Source of the DNA: DASUSH01 sp036375215
GTDB lineage: Bacteria > Actinomycetota > Thermoleophilia > Solirubrobacterales > 70-9
Direction: 5' to 3'
Length of the DNA: 27,801 bases
Assembly (NCBI GenBank): GCA_036375215.1
Contig: DASUSH010000060.1
Location: forward strand, 1-27,801
The notes beneath the pieces were generated by a model, which worked only from the letters and a program-made list of their open reading frames with translations, was not told the DNA's origin and did not search any database. A program made the translations under genes and the position numbers. Positions 1 through 6,764 of this stretch are shown here, piece after piece. The number at the start of each line of letters is the position of its first letter. Position 1 is the first letter of the stretch.

Positions 1-1
1 G

Positions 2-502
2 AACAAGTCCGACGACCAGCCGATCGGCGTGATCCCGATCGACTCGATCTTCTCGCCGATCCGGCGCGCGTCGTACAACGTCGACCTGGCCCGCGTCGGC
101 CAGCGCACCGACTTCGACAAGCTCGCGCTCGAGATCGAGACCGACGGCTCGATCGAGCCCGGCGTCGCCCTGCGCGAGGCCGCGGAGATCCTGATCAAGT
201 CGCTCGCGATCTTCACGGACGCCGACCGCGTCGACGAGCTCACCGCTCGCGACGGCGCCGGTATCCCGGAGGACAACGGCGACGGCGCCCCGGGCCTCGA
301 GGGCGACGACCGCCTGATCGAGGAGCTCGAGATCGGCGTCCGGGCTTACAACTGCCTGAAGCGCGCCGGCATCCAGACCGTCGGCGACCTGGTGCAGAAG
401 TCGGAGTCGGAGCTGAACGCGATCCCGAACTTCGGCAAGCGCTCGACCGACGAGGTCGTCGAGAGCCTGAACGCCCTCGGTCTCACCCTCCGTCAGGATT
501 AG
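2..502 (+). CDS. rpoA: DNA-directed RNA polymerase subunit alpha (3' part, 5' end outside window)
   Basis: RNA polymerase alpha subunit, which dimerises to nucleate the core enzyme and contacts promoters and activators. The reading frame is already open at base 2, so the start codon and most of the N-terminal domain lie upstream of the window. The visible part covers the end of the N-terminal assembly domain (motif PIRRASYNVDLARVGQRTDFD), an acidic linker, and the complete C-terminal domain with its paired helix-hairpin-helix signature (GVRAYNCLKRAGIQTVGDLV, then IPNFGKRSTDEV). It ends at TAG 500-502 and rplQ follows after 21 nt, the usual order in bacterial ribosomal-protein operons. Identification is secure; only the 5' boundary is missing. 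Confidence 0.97.
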   Translation, partial: NKSDDQPIGVIPIDSIFSPIRRASYNVDLARVGQRTDFDKLALEIETDGSIEPGVALREAAEILIKSLAIFTDADRVDELTARDGAGIPEDNGDGAPGLEGDDRLIEELEIGVRAYNCLKRAGIQTVGDLVQKSESELNAIPNFGKRSTDEVVESLNALGLTLRQD

Positions 503-523
503 CGGACCGACCCGCCCAGGGCC

Positions 524-877
524 ATGCGCCACCGCAAGAACCGCCACAAGCTCAGCCGCGACGCCTCGCACCGCAAGGCGCTGCTGCGCAACCTCTGCAT
601 CGAGGTGATCGAGCACGAGCGGATCAAGACGAGCCAGGCGAAGGCGAAGGCGGTGAAGCCGCAGGTCGAGAAGCTGATCACGCTCGGCAAGCGCGGCGAC
701 CTGCACGCGCGCCGGCAGGCGCTCTCGGCCCTCGGCCAGGACAAGTTCGTCGTCCACAAGCTCTTCGAGGAAGTGGCGCCGCGCTACTCCGAGCGCCCGG
801 GCGGCTACACGCGGATCGTCAAGCTCGGCCCGCGCCGCTCGGACTCGACCGAGATGGTCTTCCTCGAGCTGGTCTGA
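524..877 (+). CDS. rplQ: 50S ribosomal protein L17
   Basis: Large-subunit ribosomal protein L17, 117 residues, a normal length for the family. It opens with the family hallmark MRHRKNRHKLSRDASHRKAL and carries the conserved ERIKTSQAKAKAVKP segment, ending in the usual GYTRIVKLGPRRSDSTEMVFLEL region. The ATG at 524 lies 21 nt after the rpoA stop and has only a weak purine run upstream, so translation is probably coupled or leaderless-like. Its TGA stop (875-877) overlaps the proposed CTG start of truA by three bases. Function follows from the family; nothing is unusual in the protein itself. Confidence 0.97.
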   Translation: MRHRKNRHKLSRDASHRKALLRNLCIEVIEHERIKTSQAKAKAVKPQVEKLITLGKRGDLHARRQALSALGQDKFVVHKLFEEVAPRYSERPGGYTRIVKLGPRRSDSTEMVFLELV

Positions 878-1605
878 CGCGCTACCGGCTGGAGATCGCC
901 TACGACGGAACCGGGTTCCGCGGCTGGGCCGCGCAGCCCGGCCTGCGCACGGTCCAGGGCGAGCTCGAGGCGGCGCTGGCGCGGATCCTCGGCGCCGAGG
1001 TCGCGCTCACCGTCGCGGGTCGCACCGACTCGGGGGTTCACGCCACCGCGCAGGTGGCGAGCTTCGAGGCGGATGCGGCGAAGGAGGGCCTCCTCCGCGG
1101 CGTGAACGCGGTGCTGCCGAGCGACGTCGTCGTGCGGTCCTGCGCGGAGGCGGCGCCCGGGTTCGACGCGCGCCGCGACGCCCGCGCCCGCGCGTACCGC
1201 TACCGGATCCTCGCCGCGCCGGTGCGCGACCCATTCGAGGAGGGCAGGGCGCTCTGGTGGCGCCACCGGATCGACCGCGACGCGCTCGACGCCTGCGCCG
1301 CCGCGCTCCCCGGCACGCACGACTTCACCGCGTTCACCCCGACCGAGACCGACCACGTCCGCTTCGAGCGCGACGTCCTCGCGGCGGCCTGGACCGGCGA
1401 CGTCCCGGGCATCCTCGAGTTCGGGATCGAGGCGGACGCCTTCATGCGCCACATGGTGCGGGTCCTGGTCGGCACGATGCTCGAGGTCGCCGGGGGCCGC
1501 CGCCCCCTCGACGACTTCCGCGCGCTGCTCGACGGCGCCCCCCGCGAGCGCGCGGGCGAGACCGCGCCCCCGCACGGGCTCTACCTCGTCGGCGTCCGCT
1601 ACTAG
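874..1605 (+). CDS. truA: tRNA pseudouridine(38-40) synthase TruA with a non-canonical start
   Basis: Converts U38-U40 in the tRNA anticodon arm to pseudouridine. The frame reads RYRLEIAYDGTGFRGWA near its beginning, then the catalytic motif AGRTDSGVHA with nucleophilic Asp about residue 52, an Arg/Tyr-rich ARAYRYRIL stretch, and the C-terminal FMRHMVRVLVGTML motif, so the enzyme is complete. However, no ATG, GTG or TTG exists in frame between the preceding in-frame region and 1045, which is already past the catalytic Asp. The best start is CTG at 874, giving a CTGA overlap with the rplQ stop identical in geometry to ATGA, GTGA and TTGA junctions elsewhere here. ACG at 877, perhaps a mutated ATG in a TGATG junction, is the alternative. 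The family call is secure; the exact start is inferred. Confidence 0.9.
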   Translation: MTRYRLEIAYDGTGFRGWAAQPGLRTVQGELEAALARILGAEVALTVAGRTDSGVHATAQVASFEADAAKEGLLRGVNAVLPSDVVVRSCAEAAPGFDARRDARARAYRYRILAAPVRDPFEEGRALWWRHRIDRDALDACAAALPGTHDFTAFTPTETDHVRFERDVLAAAWTGDVPGILEFGIEADAFMRHMVRVLVGTMLEVAGGRRPLDDFRALLDGAPRERAGETAPPHGLYLVGVRY

Positions 1606-1614
1606 CTGCCTCCC

Positions 1615-1694
1615 CGACCTGTCCCTTCGGGGTCAGACCCCTCAGGTGGCAGGTCGACCTGTCCCTTTGGGGTCAGACCCCTTGGGTGGCAGGT
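1615..1694 (+). repeat. Two tandem copies of a 40-bp palindromic repeat
   Basis: Copies lie at 1615-1654 and 1655-1694, followed by a 6-8 base start of a third. Each contains GGGGTCAGACCCC (1629-1641 and 1669-1681), a palindrome apart from its central base, nested inside the outer inverted arms CGACCTG...CAGGTCG. The copies differ at a handful of positions (TTCGGGG against TTTGGGG; CTCAGG against CTTGGG). They fill the space between convergent truA and the importer ATPase gene and could fold into nested hairpins acting as a two-way terminator. The architecture resembles dispersed REP-type repeats; no transposase is nearby in the window. Confidence 0.85.
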
Positions 1695-1720
1695 CGATCT
1701 GGCGTGGTCGGCCGGCGCGC

Positions 1721-2764
1721 CTACCCCGCGCGGGGCAGCACGTTGACCGGGCCGTCGATCCAGACCTTGACCCGGTCGCCGGGATGCCACGCCGGGAAGC
1801 CCAGGCGGCGGCTGTGGACCGAGACGCCGGAGTCGAGCTCGACCCGAACCAACTGGTCGTGGCCGTAGAAGGTGCGTTCGACGACTACGCCCTCGGACTT
1901 CGAGAGGCCGATCGGGCTGGGGCCGGCGCCAATGGCGATCGACTCGGGCCGGATCACCACCTCGGCGGGGCCGCGGAAGCCCGGGTCGACGCCAAGGCGG
2001 CCGAGCTCACACTCGACGAAGCCGTCGTTGGCGGTCGCCGGCAGGACGTCCGTGTCGCCGAGGAAGTCCGCGACCCAGCGGTCGGCGGGCTGGCCGTAGA
2101 CCTCCTCGGGCGTCCCGATCTGGGCGAGCGCGCCGTCGCGCATCACGGCAACCCGGTCGGCGAGGCTCAGCGCCTCCTCCTGATCGTGGGTCACGAACAG
2201 GGCGGGCACGCCCGAGCGGGCGAGGATCTCGCGGACCTCGCCGCGGAGCCGCTCGCGCAGCGACGCGTCGAGGTTCGAGAACGGCTCGTCGAGCAGCACG
2301 AGGTCGGGGGTCGGCGCCAGCGCCCGCGCCAGCGCAACACGCTGCTGCTGGCCGCCGGACAGGTCGTGGACGGGCCGGGCGCCTTCGCCGCCGAGACCGA
2401 CCAGCTCGAGCACCTCCGCAACCCGTGTCGGGTCGGGATTGCGGCCGAGCCCGTAGCCGGCGTTGGCGGCCACGTCGAGGTGGGGGAAGAGCGCGTAGTC
2501 CTGGAAGACCATCCCGATCCGCCGCTTCTCGGGGGCGAGGTGCGCGCCGTCGCCGTCGACCCTGCGGCCGGCGACGGAGATCGTGCCCGCGTCTGGCCGC
2601 TCCAGCCCGGCGATCAGCCGGAGGGTCGTCGTCTTGCCGCAGCCGCTCGGGCCGAGCAGGGCGCAGACCTCGCCGTTCATGACCTCGAGGTCGATCCCGC
2701 GCACGGCTTCGACCTCCCCGAAGGACTTGCGAATCGATCTGAGCTCGAGGGCGGTCTCGCTCAT
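1721..2764 (-). CDS. fbpC: ABC transporter ATPase, Fe(III) importer (FbpC/PotA type)
   Basis: ATP-hydrolysing subunit that powers the membrane permease encoded just upstream; 347 residues. Motifs in order: Walker A GPSGCGKTT (residues 38-46), Q-loop FQDYALFPH (Gln88), signature LSGGQQQR (135-142), Walker B LVLLDEP (155-161) and H-loop His193, followed by a C-terminal TOBE-like domain (about 270-345) typical of the FbpC/PotA/MalK group. The ATG at 2764-2762 overlaps the permease stop as ATGA, so the two are translationally coupled, last in a binding protein-permease-ATPase operon. Substrate is inferred from the binding protein and the iron box in front of the operon; a polyamine or thiamine importer is the alternative but fits less well. 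Confidence 0.9.
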   Translation of the reverse strand: MSETALELRSIRKSFGEVEAVRGIDLEVMNGEVCALLGPSGCGKTTTLRLIAGLERPDAGTISVAGRRVDGDGAHLAPEKRRIGMVFQDYALFPHLDVAANAGYGLGRNPDPTRVAEVLELVGLGGEGARPVHDLSGGQQQRVALARALAPTPDLVLLDEPFSNLDASLRERLRGEVREILARSGVPALFVTHDQEEALSLADRVAVMRDGALAQIGTPEEVYGQPADRWVADFLGDTDVLPATANDGFVECELGRLGVDPGFRGPAEVVIRPESIAIGAGPSPIGLSKSEGVVVERTFYGHDQLVRVELDSGVSVHSRRLGFPAWHPGDRVKVWIDGPVNVLPRAG

Positions 2765-4341
2765 GCCGGGCTGCTCCTGCCCGTCAGAAGGTAGAGGGGT
2801 GGCGCCGCCACACAGAGCAGGACGAGCGCCGGCACCGCCCCCGCCTCGAAGAACCCGGTCGTGGTCTGCCTCCAGATGTCGGTGGCGAGGGTCTCGAACC
2901 CGATCGGGGCGAGGATCAGCGTCGCCGGCAGCTCCTTGACCGCGTTCAGGAAGACCAGCGCGGCGCCCGCGGCGATGCCCCCGAGCGCGAGCGGCGCCGT
3001 GATCGTCCGGAAGACGCCGAGCGGGCCGCGGCCCAGCCCGCGCGCCGCCTCCTCGACCCGCGGCGAGATCTGCAGCAGCGCCGCCCCGATCGCGCCGATC
3101 GCGAGCGGCAGGAAGTGTGCGGTGAGGGCCACGACGAGCATCGCGAACGACTGGTAGAGCGGGGGGGCGACCCGGATCCCGAAGAAGACGAGGGCGAGGG
3201 CGACGACGATCCCGGGGAGCGCGTAGCCGGTGTAGCTGACCCGCTCGAGCCCGCGCGAGATCCGGCCCGGATAGCGGACGACGAGCACCGCGACCACGAT
3301 CGCCAGGAGCGCCGCGATGAGCGCGGTCAGTCCCCCGGCGGCCAGCGAGTGGCCGGCGTTCACGGCGAGGCCGCCGATGCCGGCGTCGTCGCCGATGCCC
3401 TGGATCGCCCAGTAGACGAGGACCCCGACCGGCAGGACCAGGGCGACGAGCACGATCGCCGCGCAGAACCCGAGCGCCGGCCAGCGCCAGCGGCCGAGCG
3501 GGACGGGCCGCGCCGGCCGCGCCGTCCCCGGCGAGGCCCGGTGGAGGCGGAGCCGCGACCGCGCGCGCGAGTACAGGACGAGGACCGCGACCGTCACGGC
3601 CACGAGCAGGACCGCCAGGGCCGCCGCCCCGGTGCGGTCGAAGCCGGCCGTGAAGGTGATGTAGATCTCGCGCGTGAACGAGTTGAACCGCATGATCGAG
3701 ACCGCGCCGAAGTCGGAGAGGACGTAGAGCGCGACGAGCAGCCCGCCGGCCGCCATCGCCGGGCGCAGCTGGGGGAGGACGACGCTGCGGAAGGCCTGCA
3801 ACGGCGTGCGGCCCATCGCCCGCGCGGCCTCTTCGAGCTGCGGGTCGAGCCGGCGCAGGGAGGCGCGCACGGTCAGCAGGATCACCGGATAGCTGAACAG
3901 GGTGAGCACGAGCCAGGCGCCGCCGAACCCGTAGATCGACGGCAGCCGGTCGACACCGAGCGGTTCGAGCAGGTCCTGGAGCGCGCCGCTCGGGCCGAGC
4001 GCGGAGACGAACAGGTACGCCCCGATGTAGCTCGGGATCACCAGCGGCAGCGTCGCCAGCGTCGCCCACACGCGCGCCCCGGGCAGGTCGGTGCGGGTGG
4101 TGAGCCAGGCGATCGGGACGGCGATCGCGATCCCGGTCGCGGTCACCGCGGCGGCGAGCCCGACGCTGCGGACGATCAGCTCGGCGCTGCGCGAGTTCCA
4201 GACCGAGTCGACGGCGGCCGCCAGGTCGTCGCCGACGACGACGGCGAGGTAGACGGCGGGCAGGGCGGCCAGGACCGCGACGGCGGCGGCGGCGACGAGC
4301 AGCGCAGCCGGGGGGCGACGGCCGGGTGCAGCCGCGCTCAT
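2761..4341 (-). CDS. fbpB: Fe(III) ABC transporter permease, two fused permease domains (FbpB type)
   Basis: Inner-membrane channel of the ferric-iron importer. At 526 residues it is about twice the length of a single permease domain and contains two binding-protein-dependent permease units, each with an EAA loop for docking the ATPase: EEAARAMGRTPLQAF near residue 168 and EEAARGLGRGPLGVF near residue 427. About twelve hydrophobic segments are visible, the first just after a short Arg-containing N-terminus. This duplicated layout is characteristic of FbpB/SfuB/FutB iron permeases. Its ATG (4341-4339) shares one base with the TGA of the binding-protein gene (TGATG), and its own stop overlaps the ATPase start, giving a tightly coupled three-gene operon. 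Confidence 0.9.
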   Translation of the reverse strand: MSAAAPGRRPPAALLVAAAAVAVLAALPAVYLAVVVGDDLAAAVDSVWNSRSAELIVRSVGLAAAVTATGIAIAVPIAWLTTRTDLPGARVWATLATLPLVIPSYIGAYLFVSALGPSGALQDLLEPLGVDRLPSIYGFGGAWLVLTLFSYPVILLTVRASLRRLDPQLEEAARAMGRTPLQAFRSVVLPQLRPAMAAGGLLVALYVLSDFGAVSIMRFNSFTREIYITFTAGFDRTGAAALAVLLVAVTVAVLVLYSRARSRLRLHRASPGTARPARPVPLGRWRWPALGFCAAIVLVALVLPVGVLVYWAIQGIGDDAGIGGLAVNAGHSLAAGGLTALIAALLAIVVAVLVVRYPGRISRGLERVSYTGYALPGIVVALALVFFGIRVAPPLYQSFAMLVVALTAHFLPLAIGAIGAALLQISPRVEEAARGLGRGPLGVFRTITAPLALGGIAAGAALVFLNAVKELPATLILAPIGFETLATDIWRQTTTGFFEAGAVPALVLLCVAAPPLYLLTGRSSPA

Positions 4342-5402
4342 CAGAGCGCGCCCGCCTCCTGGAGCATCGCCACGGTGCCCTGGAGGTCGGCGAAGTCGGC
4401 GAGGTCGAAGTCGGGGCTGGGCAGCTCGTCGAGCGGCGGCACCTCCTCGGGCCCCTCGACGCCCTCGATCACCGGGTACTCCTTCGAGCTCTCGACGAAG
4501 TACTCCTGTCCGGTGCGCGAGAGCGCGAAGCGGATGAAGTCGAACGACTCCTCCTTGCGCTCGCTCGACTCCAGCACGCCGACCCCCGCGACGTTGACGA
4601 GCGCGCCGAGGTCGTTCGGCGGGAAGTAGATGTCGACGGGGTAGTCCTCGCCTTCCTCGGCCTTCGCCTGGGCGACGTAGTAGTGGTTGATGAGGCCGAC
4701 GTCGATCTCGCCGGCCGCGATCGCATCGCGGATCGGCGTGTTCGAGTCGTAGGAGTGGGCGTCGTTCGCAACCATCCCCTCGACCCATTCGCGGGCGACC
4801 TCGTCGCCCTCGGCGGCGCGGAGCGCCGAGACGTACGCCTCGAGCGAGGCGTTCGGGGGCGCCCAGCCGACCCGGCCCTCCCACTCGGGGTCGGTGAAGT
4901 CGAGCACCGAGTCGGGCAGGTCCTCGGGACCGAGCTCGCGGCTGTCGTAGGCGACCACGCGCGAGCGCGCCGAGGTCCCGACCCAGTCGCCGTCCTCGGC
5001 GCGGAAGCGCGCCGGGACCCGCTCGAGGATGTCGTCGGGGAGCTTGGTCAGAAGGCCCGCCTCGTCCACCGCCTCGAGCGCGCTCGCGTCCTGGCTGAGG
5101 AAGACGTCGGCGGGCGAGCTCTCGCCCTCCTCGATAAGCGTCGCGGCGAGCTGCGGGCTGTCGCCGAAGCGGGTCTGGATGTCCTTCTCCGTCTGCTCCT
5201 CCTCCATGTCGATCAGCGGCCCGATCAGCGGCGCGATCCGGCCCGAGTAGATCGTGATCCCCTCCGGGCCCGGGTCGTCGCCGGACTCGGCCTCCTCGGA
5301 ACCGCCGCCGCAGGCGGCGAGAAATGCGGTCGCGAGGGCGACCGCGAGGGCTGTCAGGGAGCGCGCGAACAAGGGGCGACTGGTTCCGGCGGTGTTAGGC
5401 AC
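4341..5402 (-). CDS. fbpA: Fe(III)-binding lipoprotein of an ABC importer (FbpA/FutA type)
   Basis: Extracytoplasmic solute-binding lipoprotein, 353 residues. A signal sequence ends in the lipobox FLAAC with the lipidated Cys at about residue 31, then the mature protein begins near ITIYSGR, a common opening in the FbpA family. The adjacent tyrosines in INHYYV (about 241-242) correspond to the iron-coordinating Tyr pair of FbpA, supporting Fe(III) as ligand. The chosen start is GTG 5402-5400, which lies inside the iron-box palindrome 5395-5408 and five bases after a possible -10, suggesting a leaderless mRNA. An in-frame TTG at 5372 would still leave a full signal peptide and is the alternative. 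First gene of an operon with permease and ATPase; expected to be derepressed under iron limitation. Confidence 0.9.
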   Translation of the reverse strand: MPNTAGTSRPLFARSLTALAVALATAFLAACGGGSEEAESGDDPGPEGITIYSGRIAPLIGPLIDMEEEQTEKDIQTRFGDSPQLAATLIEEGESSPADVFLSQDASALEAVDEAGLLTKLPDDILERVPARFRAEDGDWVGTSARSRVVAYDSRELGPEDLPDSVLDFTDPEWEGRVGWAPPNASLEAYVSALRAAEGDEVAREWVEGMVANDAHSYDSNTPIRDAIAAGEIDVGLINHYYVAQAKAEEGEDYPVDIYFPPNDLGALVNVAGVGVLESSERKEESFDFIRFALSRTGQEYFVESSKEYPVIEGVEGPEEVPPLDELPSPDFDLADFADLQGTVAMLQEAGAL

Positions 5403-5408
5403 ACCTAA
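5395..5408. promoter_or_regulatory. Iron box (DtxR/IdeR/DmdR-type operator), site 1
   Basis: TTAGGCACACCTAA has perfect TTAGG/CCTAA arms around a 4-base centre. It matches the last 14 bases of the Streptomyces DmdR iron box TTAGGTTAGGCTCACCTAA with few changes. It overlaps the importer's -10 candidate and GTG start, and lies just before the rightward membrane-protein gene, so a bound repressor could block both directions. The site is nearly identical to the one at 6739-6752. The regulator itself is not in the window. Confidence 0.8.
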
Positions 5409-5413
5409 TTATT
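5408..5413 (-). promoter_or_regulatory. Candidate -10 element of the iron importer operon
   Basis: On the minus strand the sequence reads CAATAATTAGGTGTG, with AATAAT as a -10-like hexamer ending five bases before the GTG at 5402. No Shine-Dalgarno separates them. The element runs into the iron box, as expected for a promoter under iron repression. No convincing -35 was found. Confidence 0.45.
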
Positions 5414-5428
5414 GCCAATCTACGCCCT

Positions 5429-6742
5429 CTGCTCCCCGTCTCCCTCCTGATCGTCGCCGTCGCCGGCCTCTCCCTGCTCCTGCCCTGGGACCCGGTCTAC
5501 GACCCCTGGGGCTGGCTGGTCTGGGGCCGCGAGGCCGCGGGCCTGGCCCTCGACACGACGAGCGGCCCGTCGTGGAAGCCGCTGCCGGTCCTCTTCACGG
5601 CGCCGTTCTCGGTCCTCGGCGACGCGGCGCCGGAGCTCTGGCTCGTGGTGGCCCGGGTCGGCTGGCTCGCGGCCCCCGTCCTCGGGGCCCTTCTCGCGGG
5701 CCGGATCGCCGAGCGGGCGGGCGCGGGGCGCGGCGAGCGCGCGATCGCGGCGGCCCTGGCGGCGGCGGCCATCGTCCTGCTCGCCGACGGGCTGACGCCG
5801 TGGCTGCGCCAGTTCGCCGGCGGCCTCGCGGAGCCGGTGATGGTCGCGCTGGTCCTCGCCGCCGTCGAGCGCGGCCTCGCCGGGCGCGAGGGCGCCGCCC
5901 TCGCCCTCGGCGCGGCGGCCGCGCTGGTCCGCCCCGAGGTCTGGCCCGCTCTCCTCGTCTACGGCGGCTGGCTCTGGTCGGCCCGCCCCGAGCGGCGCCC
6001 GGCCGTCGCGACCGCGATCGCCGGGATCGCCGCCCTCTGGTTCGTCCCGGACCTGCTCGGCTCGGGCTCGCTCTTCACCGGCGCCGACCGCGCCCGCGAG
6101 GGCTCGGGCTCGCCCCCGGTCGAGGCGCTCGAGGTCATCGGGCGAGCCGCGGTCCTGCCCCTCGCCGCGCTCTGGTTGGGGTTCGCGGGCTGCGCGGTGG
6201 CGGCGCGCCGGCGCGGCGACCGCGCGCTCCTCATCGTCGCCGCCGGAGCGCTCGCGTGGGTCGCCCTCGTCGCGGTGATGGCGGCCGGCGGATACGCCGG
6301 CCTCCCCAGGTTCCTCGCGCCCGCCGCCGCAGTCGCCTGCGCGTTGGGGGCGGCCGGCCTCGCCCGCCTGGGGACCCGGGCCCGGGATCCGGGTGCGCCC
6401 CGCGCGCTGGTGGCGATTACCGCCGTCCTCGTCCTCGCCCTCGCGGTCCAGGCCGGCTTCCGCGTCGCCGCGCTGCCCGGCGACGCCCGCAGCGCGACCG
6501 CGATCAGCGCCGCCCGCGAGCAGCTCGAGCTGGCCGTCGACGAGGTGGGGGCGGGCACGATCTCGGACTGCGGCGAGCCCGTCGTGGGGGCGATCGAGGG
6601 GCAGACGGCGCTCGCCTGGCTGCTCGACGTCCCGATCGGCGAGGTCGACGTCTCGAAGACGCCGCCGTCCCGCGGCGTCTTCTTCGAGCGCACCGACGGC
6701 GGCTGGACCGCACGCTCGGTGGCTTGCGACGCAGAGAGTTAG
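5429..6742 (+). CDS. Polytopic membrane protein, possible GT-C-type glycosyltransferase; start uncertain
   Basis: A roughly 437-residue protein with around ten hydrophobic segments and few charged loops. The coding pattern runs clearly upstream of the first GTG (5645): it encodes a first membrane helix, then PWDPVYDPWGWLVWGREAA and SGPSWKPLPVLFTAPF, a conserved-looking extracytoplasmic loop. Yet between the in-frame stop TAG 5396-5398 and 5645 there is no ATG, GTG or TTG. CTG 5429 is chosen here; ATT 5408 or 5411 are alternatives. The layout (membrane helix, Asp/Trp-rich first loop, many helices, soluble C-terminal tail) resembles GT-C enzymes using lipid-linked sugars, but I see no decisive motif. 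It lies between two iron boxes and its TAG stop is inside the second. Confidence 0.72.
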   Translation: MLPVSLLIVAVAGLSLLLPWDPVYDPWGWLVWGREAAGLALDTTSGPSWKPLPVLFTAPFSVLGDAAPELWLVVARVGWLAAPVLGALLAGRIAERAGAGRGERAIAAALAAAAIVLLADGLTPWLRQFAGGLAEPVMVALVLAAVERGLAGREGAALALGAAAALVRPEVWPALLVYGGWLWSARPERRPAVATAIAGIAALWFVPDLLGSGSLFTGADRAREGSGSPPVEALEVIGRAAVLPLAALWLGFAGCAVAARRRGDRALLIVAAGALAWVALVAVMAAGGYAGLPRFLAPAAAVACALGAAGLARLGTRARDPGAPRALVAITAVLVLALAVQAGFRVAALPGDARSATAISAAREQLELAVDEVGAGTISDCGEPVVGAIEGQTALAWLLDVPIGEVDVSKTPPSRGVFFERTDGGWTARSVACDAES

Positions 6743-6752
6743 GGTCACCTAA
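6739..6752. promoter_or_regulatory. Iron box (DtxR/IdeR/DmdR-type operator), site 2
   Basis: TTAGGGTCACCTAA, again with perfect TTAGG/CCTAA arms; it differs from site 1 at only two central positions and from the 3' 14 bases of the Streptomyces iron box at one. It contains the stop codon of the upstream membrane-protein gene and touches the -10 candidate TAATAT of the oxidoreductase gene. This predicts iron-dependent repression of the two-gene oxidoreductase/phosphatase-like operon. Confidence 0.8.
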
Positions 6753-6755
6753 TAT
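6750..6755 (+). promoter_or_regulatory. Candidate -10 (TAATAT) of the oxidoreductase operon
   Basis: TAATAT ends nine bases before the ATG at 6765 and overlaps the right arm of iron box 2. With initiation about seven bases downstream, the transcript would be leaderless or nearly so; no Shine-Dalgarno is visible. An ATG at 6754 inside this element opens a frame of only a few codons and is ignored. Confidence 0.55.
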
Positions 6756-6764
6756 GCGCGCCCG

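Noticed and set aside
1721..4069. A 782-codon open frame on the minus strand joining a long stretch upstream to the importer ATPase
   Set aside because: Its first part is an Arg/Pro/Ala-rich shadow of the permease in another frame; the true ATPase starts at 2764 with an ATGA overlap.
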